A DNA stretch of 9,650 bases. Origin: Anaerolineales bacterium UBA5797. GTDB lineage: Bacteria > Chloroflexota > Anaerolineae > Anaerolineales > Villigracilaceae. The stretch spans positions 1 to 9,650 of the forward strand of contig DIDP01000065.1 in the NCBI GenBank assembly GCA_002418205.1, written 5' to 3'. Position 1 is the first letter of the stretch, and each line of letters begins with the position of its first letter. A program made the position numbers and the translations under genes. The notes under the pieces are model-generated. The model was not told where the DNA came from, did no database searches, and saw nothing but the letters and a program-made list of their open reading frames with translations. Shown here piece by piece: positions 1 through 6,360 of this stretch.

Positions 1-72
1 GCTGGGGGCACAGGATTCGAACCTATACTAACTGATCCAGAGTCAGTCGTCCTGCCATTAGACGAGCCCCCA
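1..72 (-). tRNA. tRNA-Gln, anticodon CUG
   Basis: The reverse strand folds into a full cloverleaf. The 5' end is at 72. The 7-bp acceptor stem pairs TGGGGGC with GCCCCCA. The D stem is GTCT/GGAC, the anticodon stem is ACTGA/TCAGT around loop CTCTGGA, and the T stem is ATAGG/CCTGT around loop TTCGAAT. Bases 34-36 are CTG, which reads the Gln codon CAG. G73 is the discriminator, and one further C is visible before the window edge, so the 3' CCA end may be encoded but is cut off. U1-A72, G2-C71, G3-C70, G10 and G73 are all present; these are known identity elements for bacterial GlnRS. Base 37 is G. The gene has its own upstream promoter and lies near glnS, its likely partner enzyme. Confidence 0.95.
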
Positions 73-89
73 CCAAATCAGCGGGCGGT

Positions 90-118
90 ATTGTAACATG
101 CCCCCAAGGCAGAATCAA
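90..118 (-). promoter_or_regulatory. promoter of tRNA-Gln
   Basis: On the minus strand a -35 box TTGATT (113-118) and a -10 box TACAAT (90-95) are separated by exactly 17 bases. Transcription would start near 83, about 11 bases before the mature tRNA 5' end at 72. This suits a short 5' leader removed by RNase P. The boxes match the sigma-70 consensus at 4 of 6 and 5 of 6 positions. Confidence 0.7.
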
Positions 119-158
119 GGGCACTCACCGAAATCCCAAATCTGGAATTAAGTGATCC

Positions 159-500
159 CTATTTCCTTGCAGCCCGACGGGTGTTGTCCTCCATATCAAG
201 CAGGATCAGCAACACCTTCGAGATTCCCTGCAGCCCGAAGAAATAAAGTACACCCGGGAAAGGTTCCAGGAAATACGGCTTGATCATGCTGAACACATTC
301 AGGAAGGTCAACCCCTTATCGAACATCATTCCGTTGAAATATTGGGAAAGGAACAAGGCCAGCGAAAGGAACCACGAAAGGACGTATAGGGAAAGGACGA
401 CCCAGGCGAGCACATCTGCTGCACGCGACAGACGCAATACACCATCCCTGTCAAAGTAGGTGCCCAAAAAGCCGGGCTGCTTTTCATTTTGTTCGCTCAT
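159..500 (-). CDS. small two-helix membrane protein, unknown function
   Basis: A 113-residue protein I do not recognise. I chose the ATG at 500 because GGAGGT lies just before it (504-509, 3-base gap). An in-frame ATG at 524 would add eight residues, but it sits directly beside a -10-like box and has no ribosome site. The N-terminal ~27 residues are polar. A long hydrophobic helix follows at about residues 28-54 (WVVLSLYVLSWFLSLALFL lies inside it), then a short loop, and a second, weaker hydrophobic stretch at about 80-99. The last 13 residues are charged and basic (ends RRAARK). No catalytic motif is visible. It is transcribed toward the tRNA and away from glnS. It could be an inner-membrane accessory protein, but nothing here points to a specific role. 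Confidence 0.7.
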   Translation of the reverse strand: MSEQNEKQPGFLGTYFDRDGVLRLSRAADVLAWVVLSLYVLSWFLSLALFLSQYFNGMMFDKGLTFLNVFSMIKPYFLEPFPGVLYFFGLQGISKVLLILLDMEDNTRRAARK

Positions 501-515
501 AGTACCTCCACAGGA

Positions 516-521
516 ATTATA
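516..521 (-). promoter_or_regulatory. -10 box for the small membrane protein gene
   Basis: A perfect TATAAT on the minus strand, 15 bases before the chosen ATG at 500. No good -35 box is seen at 16-18 bases. A start near 509 would give a leader of only about 9 bases that begins at the GGAGGT ribosome site. This is plausible but unproven. Confidence 0.4.
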
Positions 522-531
522 CAATACCCTT

Positions 532-540
532 TGTTATAAT
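532..540 (+). promoter_or_regulatory. extended -10 promoter for glnS
   Basis: TGTTATAAT is a perfect extended -10 element (TGn plus TATAAT at 535-540). No good -35 box is seen, as is usual for extended -10 promoters. Transcription would start near 547 and leave an ~87-base leader before the glnS ATG at 634. I see no clear riboswitch or T-box in that leader. A weaker alternative uses TTGACC at 540-545 as a -35 box, but its matching -10 is poor. Confidence 0.5.
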
Positions 541-633
541 TGACCGGATTACAGACTCACAAAAAGATGCATTTGCTCCCGATACCCGCACAGGATATCA
601 CACCGCTGTCCCGTGACAAAAATTGAGGATCCT

Positions 634-2322
634 ATGACCGACGAAACAAAACCAACCGATTTTATCCGCGAAGCCGTTGCGGAAGACCTGAAGACCGGAC
701 GCTTCAACTACGTCCGCACGCGCCTGCCACCCGAACCGAACGGCTATCTCCACATCGGACACGTCAAGGCGTTCATGATCGATTATCTGATCGCCAAGGA
801 GAACAAGGGCGAGTTGATCCTGCGCTTCGACGATACCAATCCCACCAAGGAAGAGACCGAGTATGTGGACGCCATTATCGAGGACGCGCGCTGGCTGGGC
901 ATCGAGTGGGTCAAGATCACATATGCTTCGGATTATTTCGATGAGCTGTACGAGTGGGCGAAGAAACTGGTGCTGATGGGCAAGGCGTATGTGGACGACC
1001 AATCGCCGGAGGAGGTGAGCGCCAATCGCGGCACATTCACCGAGCCTGGAAAGAATTCGCCCTACCGCGACCGTGACGTGGAAGAGAACATGGACCTGCT
1101 CGAGCGCATGAAGAACGGCGAATTCCCGGACGGTTCGCGGGTGTTGCGCGCCAAGATCGACATGGCGCACCCGAACCTGAACATGCGCGACCCGGTCATG
1201 TACCGCATCATCCATGAGCCTCCCCATCACCGCACCGGCTCGAAATGGAAGATCTACCCGATGTACGATTGGGCGCATGGACAAAACGATTCGATGGAAG
1301 GGATCACACATTCTTTATGCTCGCTGGAGTATCGGGACCACCGTCCACTTTACGAATGGTTCCCCGAACAACTGGGCGTGTTCCAACCGCGCCAGATCGA
1401 GTTCGCACGCCTCAACCTGAACTACACAGTGATGAGCAAACGGAAACTTCGCCGCCTGGTCGAAGAGGGACGCGTCGGCGGCTGGGATGATCCGCGCATG
1501 CCCACCCTGCGCGCCATGCGCCGACGCGGCTATCCGCCAGAAGCCATCGTTGAATTTGTCATGCGCATGGGCATCTCGACAACTGCAACCTCGAACGCGG
1601 GTGTGATCGCCGATATTGCATTTCTCGAAGCGGTTGTGCGCGAACAACTGAACAAACAATCCCTGCGCCGCATGGCTGTGCTCAAGCCTCTCAAGCTGGT
1701 CATCGATAACTACCCCGATGAACTGGTCGAAGAGATGGATGCCATCAACAATCCGGAGGACCCGGATGCCGGCACGCGCAAGGTCCCATTCTCGAAGGTG
1801 CTGTACATCGAGCAGGATGATTTCCGCGAAACACCTCCACCGAAGTATTACCGCCTCTTCCCTGGGAATGAAGTCCGCCTGCGATATGCCTATCTGGTCA
1901 AGTGCACGCACGTGGTAAAGAACGACAATGATGAGATCGTGGAGGTGCATGCAACGTACGATCCAGCCACGCGCGGCGGTGATGCGCCAGATGGCCGAAA
2001 GGTGAAGTCCACCATCCACTGGGTATCAGCCTCTCATGCGAAGGAAGCGGAGTTCCGCCTGTACGATCGCCTCTTCACCAGGGAGGACCCGGAGGAGGGC
2101 GAGGAGGGATTCATCAACTGTCTGAATCCGAATTCCCTGAATATTCTCAATGGATATGTGGAACCGCTTCTCGCGCAGACCAAGCCTGGTGACCGTTTTC
2201 AATTCGAACGCCAGGGATATTTCTGCACCGACCAGGATTCGACCGACAAAAAGCCCGTCTTCAATTTGACCGTCCAATTGAAAGACACATGGTCAAAGAT
2301 CGAGAAAAAGAATAAACAGTAA
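634..2322 (+). CDS. glnS: glutaminyl-tRNA synthetase (GlnRS)
   Basis: Class I aminoacyl-tRNA synthetase that joins glutamine to tRNA-Gln in the cytoplasm using ATP. The 562-residue length fits E. coli GlnRS (about 554). I placed the start at ATG 634 because GAGG (625-628) lies 5 bases upstream and MTDETKPTDFIRE aligns with the E. coli start; a GTG at 613 would add seven residues. Visible motifs are PPEPNGYLHIGH (HIGH at residues 40-43), RFDDTNP, PGKNSPYRDR, the GITHSLC segment and VMSKR at 266-270 (the KMSKS loop). The C-terminal half continues with the two anticodon-binding beta-barrel regions (GRKVKSTIHWVSA, FQFERQGYFC). No residue of the catalytic motifs is missing. It sits near a tRNA-Gln(CUG) gene on the opposite strand and is closed by its own terminator. 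The presence of GlnRS points to direct glutaminylation; I cannot tell from this window whether GatCAB is also present. Confidence 0.97.
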   Translation: MTDETKPTDFIREAVAEDLKTGRFNYVRTRLPPEPNGYLHIGHVKAFMIDYLIAKENKGELILRFDDTNPTKEETEYVDAIIEDARWLGIEWVKITYASDYFDELYEWAKKLVLMGKAYVDDQSPEEVSANRGTFTEPGKNSPYRDRDVEENMDLLERMKNGEFPDGSRVLRAKIDMAHPNLNMRDPVMYRIIHEPPHHRTGSKWKIYPMYDWAHGQNDSMEGITHSLCSLEYRDHRPLYEWFPEQLGVFQPRQIEFARLNLNYTVMSKRKLRRLVEEGRVGGWDDPRMPTLRAMRRRGYPPEAIVEFVMRMGISTTATSNAGVIADIAFLEAVVREQLNKQSLRRMAVLKPLKLVIDNYPDELVEEMDAINNPEDPDAGTRKVPFSKVLYIEQDDFRETPPPKYYRLFPGNEVRLRYAYLVKCTHVVKNDNDEIVEVHATYDPATRGGDAPDGRKVKSTIHWVSASHAKEAEFRLYDRLFTREDPEEGEEGFINCLNPNSLNILNGYVEPLLAQTKPGDRFQFERQGYFCTDQDSTDKKPVFNLTVQLKDTWSKIEKKNKQ

Positions 2323-2327
2323 TGTCA

Positions 2328-2357
2328 GACCGGGGAGTCTCTCCCCGGTCCATTTTT
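2328..2357 (+). terminator. intrinsic terminator after glnS
   Basis: GACCGGGGAG (2328-2337) pairs perfectly with CTCCCCGGTC (2341-2350). The stem is 10 bp with a 3-base loop, or 9 bp with a 5-base loop. It is followed by TTTTT at 2353-2357. It begins 6 bases after the glnS stop codon and ends 9 bases before the next ATG. Confidence 0.85.
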
Positions 2358-2365
2358 AAGCGCCC

Positions 2366-2986
2366 ATGCAAACCGAACCATCCAAACTATTTCAAGACCT
2401 GCTCCTTAACTTCTCGCAAGCCGAGGACCCGGAGGAGCGTCAAAGGATCGAAACGGACCTCTGGCAGAACTTTGGCGCTGACCACGCCGTTTTCGTGCTC
2501 GATATGTCCGGTTTTTCATTCCTCACCCGCAAGTACGGGATCGTCCATTATCTCTCGATGGTCAAACGCATGCAATTGACATCCGAGCCGATCATCAAAT
2601 CGTATGGTGGCAGCATGATCAAATACGAGGCGGATAATTGCTTTGCCATCTTTCCCGACCCCCTATCGGCGGTCAATGCCGGTGTGGCAATGCAACATGC
2701 ATTCCACGCCTCCAACCTGCTGACCACTGACGATCTGGATATTTACATCGCGTGCGGGATCGATTTTGGAAAGATACTGGTCATCCGGGATGTGGATTGT
2801 TTTGGTGACGCAGTCAACCGTGCTTCAAAACTTGGCGAGGATGTTGCCGCAGCCGGAGAAGTGTTGATCACGAAGGAAGCAATGGATATGATCCCCACTG
2901 AGGCGGGAATTAAAGCGCGTCCTATGACCATCACCATATCGGGAATTAATATCAGCGCCTATTCTGTGGAGTACAGACAACCCTGA
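2366..2986 (+). CDS. class III adenylate/guanylate cyclase domain protein
   Basis: A 206-residue protein made of little more than one class III cyclase catalytic domain (about residues 38-203). It likely makes cAMP from ATP in the cytoplasm. Visible sites: metal-binding Asp46 in VLDMSGF; second metal Asp90 in YEADNCFAIF, 44 residues later, as in known cyclases; Lys86 and Asp144, the Lys/Asp pair that reads adenine; and Asn151 in GDAVNRASKL. The transition-state Arg four residues after that Asn is Lys155 here, which may lower or abolish activity. There is no signal peptide, membrane helix or recognisable sensor domain; residues 1-35 are a charged helical lead-in. A TAA lies in frame just before ATG 2366, so no earlier start is possible. 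No Shine-Dalgarno sequence is seen, and the gene begins right after the glnS terminator. Class III cyclases act as dimers with shared active sites, so it may be a homodimer or pair with another subunit. Confidence 0.85.
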   Translation: MQTEPSKLFQDLLLNFSQAEDPEERQRIETDLWQNFGADHAVFVLDMSGFSFLTRKYGIVHYLSMVKRMQLTSEPIIKSYGGSMIKYEADNCFAIFPDPLSAVNAGVAMQHAFHASNLLTTDDLDIYIACGIDFGKILVIRDVDCFGDAVNRASKLGEDVAAAGEVLITKEAMDMIPTEAGIKARPMTITISGINISAYSVEYRQP

Positions 2987-3198
2987 GTTATCGGCAATCG
3001 GGGGAAAATGTATCCCGTGGGGTTAATTGGAATATGTGACTACACGCAAATCAGGGCGTTGCATTGCCCTCCCCGCCATCCGATTCAGATGCATGGCAAA
3101 CCAATAAATCTGTCGATTTTTTAATGTTAAAAATTTTTCCGCCTCCTGACATTGGTTATATAATGTGCCGCACTTCGATACTCCAAGAGGCGCCCAAA
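2987..3198. other. intergenic region, 212 bases
   Basis: No convincing gene is seen here. A frame open from 3064 runs into the next gene, but its extra 45 residues overlap the promoter and lack a ribosome site. A small inverted repeat, AGGGC/GCCCT (3053-3057 and 3066-3070), has no following T-run and is probably not a terminator. From 3117 to 3138 the DNA is almost pure A/T, with a 6-bp palindrome (TTTTAA-tg-TTAAAA, 3119-3132). The 3' part holds the promoter described next. Confidence 0.6.
3117..3164 (+). promoter_or_regulatory. promoter with AT-rich upstream element
   Basis: A perfect TATAAT lies at 3159-3164, 34 bases before the next ATG. The -35 region at 3136-3141 (TTTCCG) matches only half of TTGACA. 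An A/T block at 3117-3138 falls at about -35 to -55 relative to a start near 3171, the place of an UP element that contacts the RNA polymerase alpha subunit. That would compensate for the weak -35 box. Confidence 0.5.
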
Positions 3199-3618
3199 AT
3201 GTCCAAACCTGCCTTCCGCGTCTACTTCAACGACAACAAACAATGGGTCAACATCTACGTTGCCAAGAACCCTGCCCACTTCAAGCGTAAAAATCAGTGT
3301 CACGCCTACTACATCGCGGCAGAGATACGCAAGCAGAGACAGGGTCTTTTCGGCTACATCTATCTCAGCGAACTGAACTTCTCCCCCATGGCGCACGAAC
3401 TGGTCGCGCATGAAGTCCAACACCTGATCTTCGACTGGGTGCTTACGCGCAAAGGCATGAACATCAACGAGAGGAACGAAGAGCGCATTGCCACCATGAC
3501 CGGGGAGATCTCCCGCCGCTTATGGCGCAAGTACGAACGCTGGTCGAAGCCCAGGAAATCCCGCCGCGCAGCGCCCAGACGCAGGCGAACCCCGCGCAAG
3601 ACCCGAAAAACCTTGTGA
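3199..3618 (+). CDS. small HExxH putative metallopeptidase-like protein with basic tail
   Basis: A 139-residue protein I cannot assign to a named family. I chose ATG 3199 because AAGAGG (3185-3190) lies 8 bases upstream and a good -10 box lies at 3159-3164; the frame opens earlier, at 3064, but that part overlaps the promoter. The key motif is HELVAHEVQH: His71-Glu72-x-x-His75 fits the zinc-binding and catalytic HExxH helix of metallopeptidases, and Glu94 or Glu95 (NERNEERIA) about 20 residues later could be the third ligand. Tyr- and Phe-rich strands come before it (residues 7-60). Residues 117-139 form a tail with 13 Lys/Arg in 23 positions, likely to bind nucleic acid or another polyanion. 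No signal peptide or membrane helix is seen, so it is probably cytoplasmic. It could instead be a non-catalytic relative. It is a single-gene unit with its own promoter and terminator. Confidence 0.7.
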   Translation: MSKPAFRVYFNDNKQWVNIYVAKNPAHFKRKNQCHAYYIAAEIRKQRQGLFGYIYLSELNFSPMAHELVAHEVQHLIFDWVLTRKGMNINERNEERIATMTGEISRRLWRKYERWSKPRKSRRAAPRRRRTPRKTRKTL

Positions 3619-3623
3619 ATCCA

Positions 3624-3659
3624 AACCGCCCGCTCAAAATCGCGGGCGGTTCATTTTTT
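3624..3659 (+). terminator. intrinsic terminator between convergent genes
   Basis: AACCGCCCGC (3624-3633) pairs perfectly with GCGGGCGGTT (3642-3651): a 10-bp GC-rich stem with an 8-base loop. CA and then TTTTTT (3654-3659) follow. It lies just after the stop of the HExxH gene. Read from the other strand, the stem would also follow the end of gltX (3678), but no strong T-run follows there, so it mainly serves the plus-strand gene. Confidence 0.85.
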
Positions 3660-3677
3660 AAGGAACGCTCCAACCAA

Positions 3678-5153
3678 TTACATTTTCTCCAGAATCTCAG
3701 CCGCCCGTCTGATCCGTTCCAGCACCTTTTCGCGTCCGATCACTTCCATCGATTCAAACAGAGGCGGGCTGACCTTTTGCCCGGTCACCGCGACGCGCAG
3801 GATTCCAAACACCTGGCTGGCACTGAAGCCGCTCTCTTCCACGTAGGCGCGCATCGGCGGCTCGGCGACCGTGTGGGCAACCTCCTTCAATCCAGACAGA
3901 ATTTCATATGCCTTGCGGGCGATTTCCGCAGACTGCTTTGCGTCCAACCCTTTGGCAACCAGATCTTCAGGATTGGGCCCGACAGTTTCCCGAAAGAAGA
4001 AACTTGCGAACGCAAGACAATCATCCAATGTGACAAGCCGTTCACGGATCAACGGGGTCACCTTGAGCAGCGTCTCATCCCGGACCTCCAGGTCTGTTCC
4101 CGTAAAATATGGCTTGATACGGGCTGACAGATCCTCGTTCGTCAGGAGGCGGATGTGGGTTGCGTTGAAATGGTCCAGCTTCTGGAAGTTGATCGCGGCT
4201 GGCGAAGCAGTCAAATGGTCCACGCTGAATCGCTCGATCATTTGGTCGAGGTCCATCACGTCGTCTTCTGCAACCCCCCACCCCATCAATGCAATCCAAT
4301 TGTTGACGCCCTCGGGTATGAAACCGAGTTCGCCGAAATCCTTGATGAACACCGAATAACCGTCTTTCATCGCAATTGCACCATCACGCTTGCTTAGCTT
4401 GCCTTTGCCGCTCGGTTTGAGGAATAATGAAAGATGAATCCAGACAGGCTCCTCCCACCCGAACGCCCGAACCACGTTGACATGCAACGGAAAGGTGCTC
4501 AACCATTCCGCGCCGCGCAGGACATGCGTAATCCCCATTTCATGATCATCCACCATAGCGGCGAGATGGTATGTGGGCAGACCGTCGGACTTTAAAAGCA
4601 CATAATCGTTGAGCTGCTGATTCTCAGTGACGATATCACCTCGTAGATGGTCATGTGCCGTGGTTGTACCTTCATGCGACATCTTGAAACGGATCACGTA
4701 TTTTTCGCCGCTCGCAACCCGTCGTGCGGCTTCGTCTGGATCGATGATCCGGCAGGTCCCATCGTAACGCGGATTCTCCTTGCGTTTCATCTGTTCCTGA
4801 CGGACCTTTTCCAACCGTTCGGGTGTGCAAAAACACGGATAGGCATGGCCGCCATCCACAAGAATTTTCGCGTGAGACTGATAAATATCGCGCCGCTCGG
4901 TTTGGCGATAAGGTCCGTAGGGACCGCCAATATCGGGACCCTCGTCATAGTTCAATCCCAGCCATCGGAGTCCGTCCATGATCTCCTGTTCGGCGCCGTC
5001 AACTGTGCGCTGCACATCGGTATCTTCAATGCGCAGGATGAACTGTCCGCCGGTTTTTTTTGCAAGCAGATAATCATAAAGGGCGACACGTGCTGTAGCA
5101 AGATGCATATGTCCCGTAGGCGACGGGGCGACGCGTGTACGTGCGGGTTTCAA
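3678..5153 (-). CDS. gltX: glutamyl-tRNA synthetase (GluRS)
   Basis: Class I synthetase that joins glutamate to tRNA-Glu in the cytoplasm. The 491-residue length is normal for bacterial GluRS. The start is TTG at 5153: a strong GGAGGT (5162-5167) lies 8 bases upstream, and the next Met (residue 16) lies inside the active-site motif. Visible motifs: RVAPSPTG at 7-14, LRIEDTD at 40-46, a zinc-type set C107-x-C109 with Tyr130 and Cys134, LNDYVLLKSDG and GLPTYHLA, then KLSKR at 252-256 (the KMSKS loop). The HIGH signature is changed to HLAT (17-20), with Ala where Gly is usual. The C-terminal helical anticodon-binding region (about 330-491) is complete. The gene follows rodA but has its own promoter. 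Because GlnRS is present, this is expected to be the discriminating type that charges only tRNA-Glu; that is an inference. Confidence 0.96.
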   Translation of the reverse strand: MKPARTRVAPSPTGHMHLATARVALYDYLLAKKTGGQFILRIEDTDVQRTVDGAEQEIMDGLRWLGLNYDEGPDIGGPYGPYRQTERRDIYQSHAKILVDGGHAYPCFCTPERLEKVRQEQMKRKENPRYDGTCRIIDPDEAARRVASGEKYVIRFKMSHEGTTTAHDHLRGDIVTENQQLNDYVLLKSDGLPTYHLAAMVDDHEMGITHVLRGAEWLSTFPLHVNVVRAFGWEEPVWIHLSLFLKPSGKGKLSKRDGAIAMKDGYSVFIKDFGELGFIPEGVNNWIALMGWGVAEDDVMDLDQMIERFSVDHLTASPAAINFQKLDHFNATHIRLLTNEDLSARIKPYFTGTDLEVRDETLLKVTPLIRERLVTLDDCLAFASFFFRETVGPNPEDLVAKGLDAKQSAEIARKAYEILSGLKEVAHTVAEPPMRAYVEESGFSASQVFGILRVAVTGQKVSPPLFESMEVIGREKVLERIRRAAEILEKM

Positions 5154-5183
5154 TTTAATGGACCTCCGGCATTTTTCTTTATT

Positions 5184-5212
5184 GTATTACGAAGTATAAG
5201 GTTGAACAACAA
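5184..5212 (-). promoter_or_regulatory. promoter of gltX
   Basis: On the minus strand, TTGTTG (5207-5212) and TAATAC (5184-5189) are separated by exactly 17 bases. Transcription would start near 5177 and leave a ~24-base leader that holds the GGAGGT ribosome site. The promoter lies in the 71-base gap between rodA and gltX, so gltX need not depend on the cell-shape operon. Confidence 0.55.
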
Positions 5213-5224
5213 TACCCAAAAGCG

Positions 5225-6352
5225 TCAGAATCCCAACTCCTTGTGACGCATTGCCACGCTTTCGACAAGCCCGATGCCGAGCATCAGGGAGGTGAGACCG
5301 CTGCCGCCATAACTGATGAACGGCAACGGCAAACCAGAGACCGGCACAATGTTCAGGTTCACGCCGATATTGACCATGCCCTGAAAGAAGATCAGCGTGG
5401 CAACCCCATAAGCAATGGTCATGCCCGCTACATCACGCGCTTTTTGGGCGGCACGCAGGCATCTCCAGATCACCAGGACAATCACAACGATGACAAAGAA
5501 GGCGCCCACCAGACCGAACTCTTCTGAAATGGCGGAGAAGATAAAGTCTGTATGACGGACCTTCAAAAAACGAAGCTGGGTTTGCGTGCCGTGCCCATAC
5601 CCCTTGCCGAACAAGCCACCCGAGCCAATGGCAATCAAAGCCTGTTGCACATTGTACGTCGCACCAAAGGTCGCGTTGGGGTCCGGCAAAATGAAGTTGA
5701 CGATACGCTGCTGTTGATACTCCTGCAAAAACGGAATCCGAACGCCTGCCACGGACAGCCCCACAACCGCGCCAAGCAACAGCCCAGCAATCACACCGAA
5801 CAAGGCAATATGCTTGAGTTGAATCCCATTGAACCAAAGCAGGGAGCCGAGGATCACCATAAGCACGACCACGTTGCTCAGATTGGGTTGCAGCAGGATC
5901 CAGATACCCAGTCCCATCACCCACAGGAACGCGAAGAGGATCCAGCGCAGATTGCGCGGCTGGTCCTGTGTTTTGTCGAAATAACGCGCCAATAAAAGGA
6001 TCGCGGCGATCTTTGCAAATTCAGTGGGTTGAACGAACAACACACCAACCTGGAACCAGCGTGCCGCGCCGAACACTGCCTGCGCACTCAGGAACAGGGC
6101 AAACAGAAGGATGCTCATCACAATAAAGATGGGACGGTATAACGCGATCCAATAGTGATAATCGATCGCGGCAAACACAAAGATGACCACCAGCCCTGCA
6201 AGTGCAAAATAGATCTGACGGTTGATGAGCGGCAGCAATTCTTCATTCCCCGCAATGGCTGAACGGATCATGGTCGTGCCAAAGGCAGTGGCGAGCACAA
6301 CCGCGCCAAGCAGCCAGAAATCAAAATGGCGCCATGAAATTTCACGCAACAT
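5225..6352 (-). CDS. rodA: RodA, SEDS-family peptidoglycan glycosyltransferase
   Basis: Multi-pass membrane protein that polymerises lipid II into glycan strands during side-wall growth, working with the transpeptidase PBP2. The 375 residues contain about ten hydrophobic helices, as in RodA/FtsW. Visible family features: GAARWF with Trp99, QPTEFAKIA (108-116), the outer loop with RHTDFIF, whose Asp269 matches the catalytic Asp of known RodA proteins, and the C-terminal LPFISYGGSG (343-352). The usual QPDLG segment reads QPNLSN here (155-160). I call it RodA rather than FtsW because of its place in the mrdA-min-rodA cluster. The ATG at 6352 lies 8 bases after the minE stop and has no clear Shine-Dalgarno sequence, so translation is probably coupled to minE. 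Its partner PBP2 is encoded at the other end of the same gene set. Confidence 0.93.
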   Translation of the reverse strand: MLREISWRHFDFWLLGAVVLATAFGTTMIRSAIAGNEELLPLINRQIYFALAGLVVIFVFAAIDYHYWIALYRPIFIVMSILLFALFLSAQAVFGAARWFQVGVLFVQPTEFAKIAAILLLARYFDKTQDQPRNLRWILFAFLWVMGLGIWILLQPNLSNVVVLMVILGSLLWFNGIQLKHIALFGVIAGLLLGAVVGLSVAGVRIPFLQEYQQQRIVNFILPDPNATFGATYNVQQALIAIGSGGLFGKGYGHGTQTQLRFLKVRHTDFIFSAISEEFGLVGAFFVIVVIVLVIWRCLRAAQKARDVAGMTIAYGVATLIFFQGMVNIGVNLNIVPVSGLPLPFISYGGSGLTSLMLGIGLVESVAMRHKELGF

Positions 6353-6360
6353 GGAGAGAC

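Noticed and set aside
613..633. GTG at 613 as the glnS start
   Set aside because: It has no ribosome site, while ATG 634 has GAGG at 5 bases and matches the N-terminus of known GlnRS proteins.
547..633. A T-box or other riboswitch in the glnS leader
   Set aside because: The leader is only about 87 bases long. I see no T-box consensus, specifier stem or terminator hairpin in it.
598..1311. A long minus-strand open frame (237 residues) opposite glnS
   Set aside because: It lies entirely within the coding strand of a well-conserved gene, has no ribosome site and has a composition typical of an antisense shadow.
3053..3070. Inverted repeat AGGGC/GCCCT as a terminator of the cyclase gene
   Set aside because: The stem is only 5 bp and is followed by CCCC rather than a T-run, so it does not look like an intrinsic terminator.
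3064..3198. An N-terminal extension of the HExxH protein starting at 3064
   Set aside because: The extra 45 residues cover the AT-rich promoter region, have no ribosome site and look unlike the rest of the protein. ATG 3199 has a good AAGAGG site and a good -10 box upstream.
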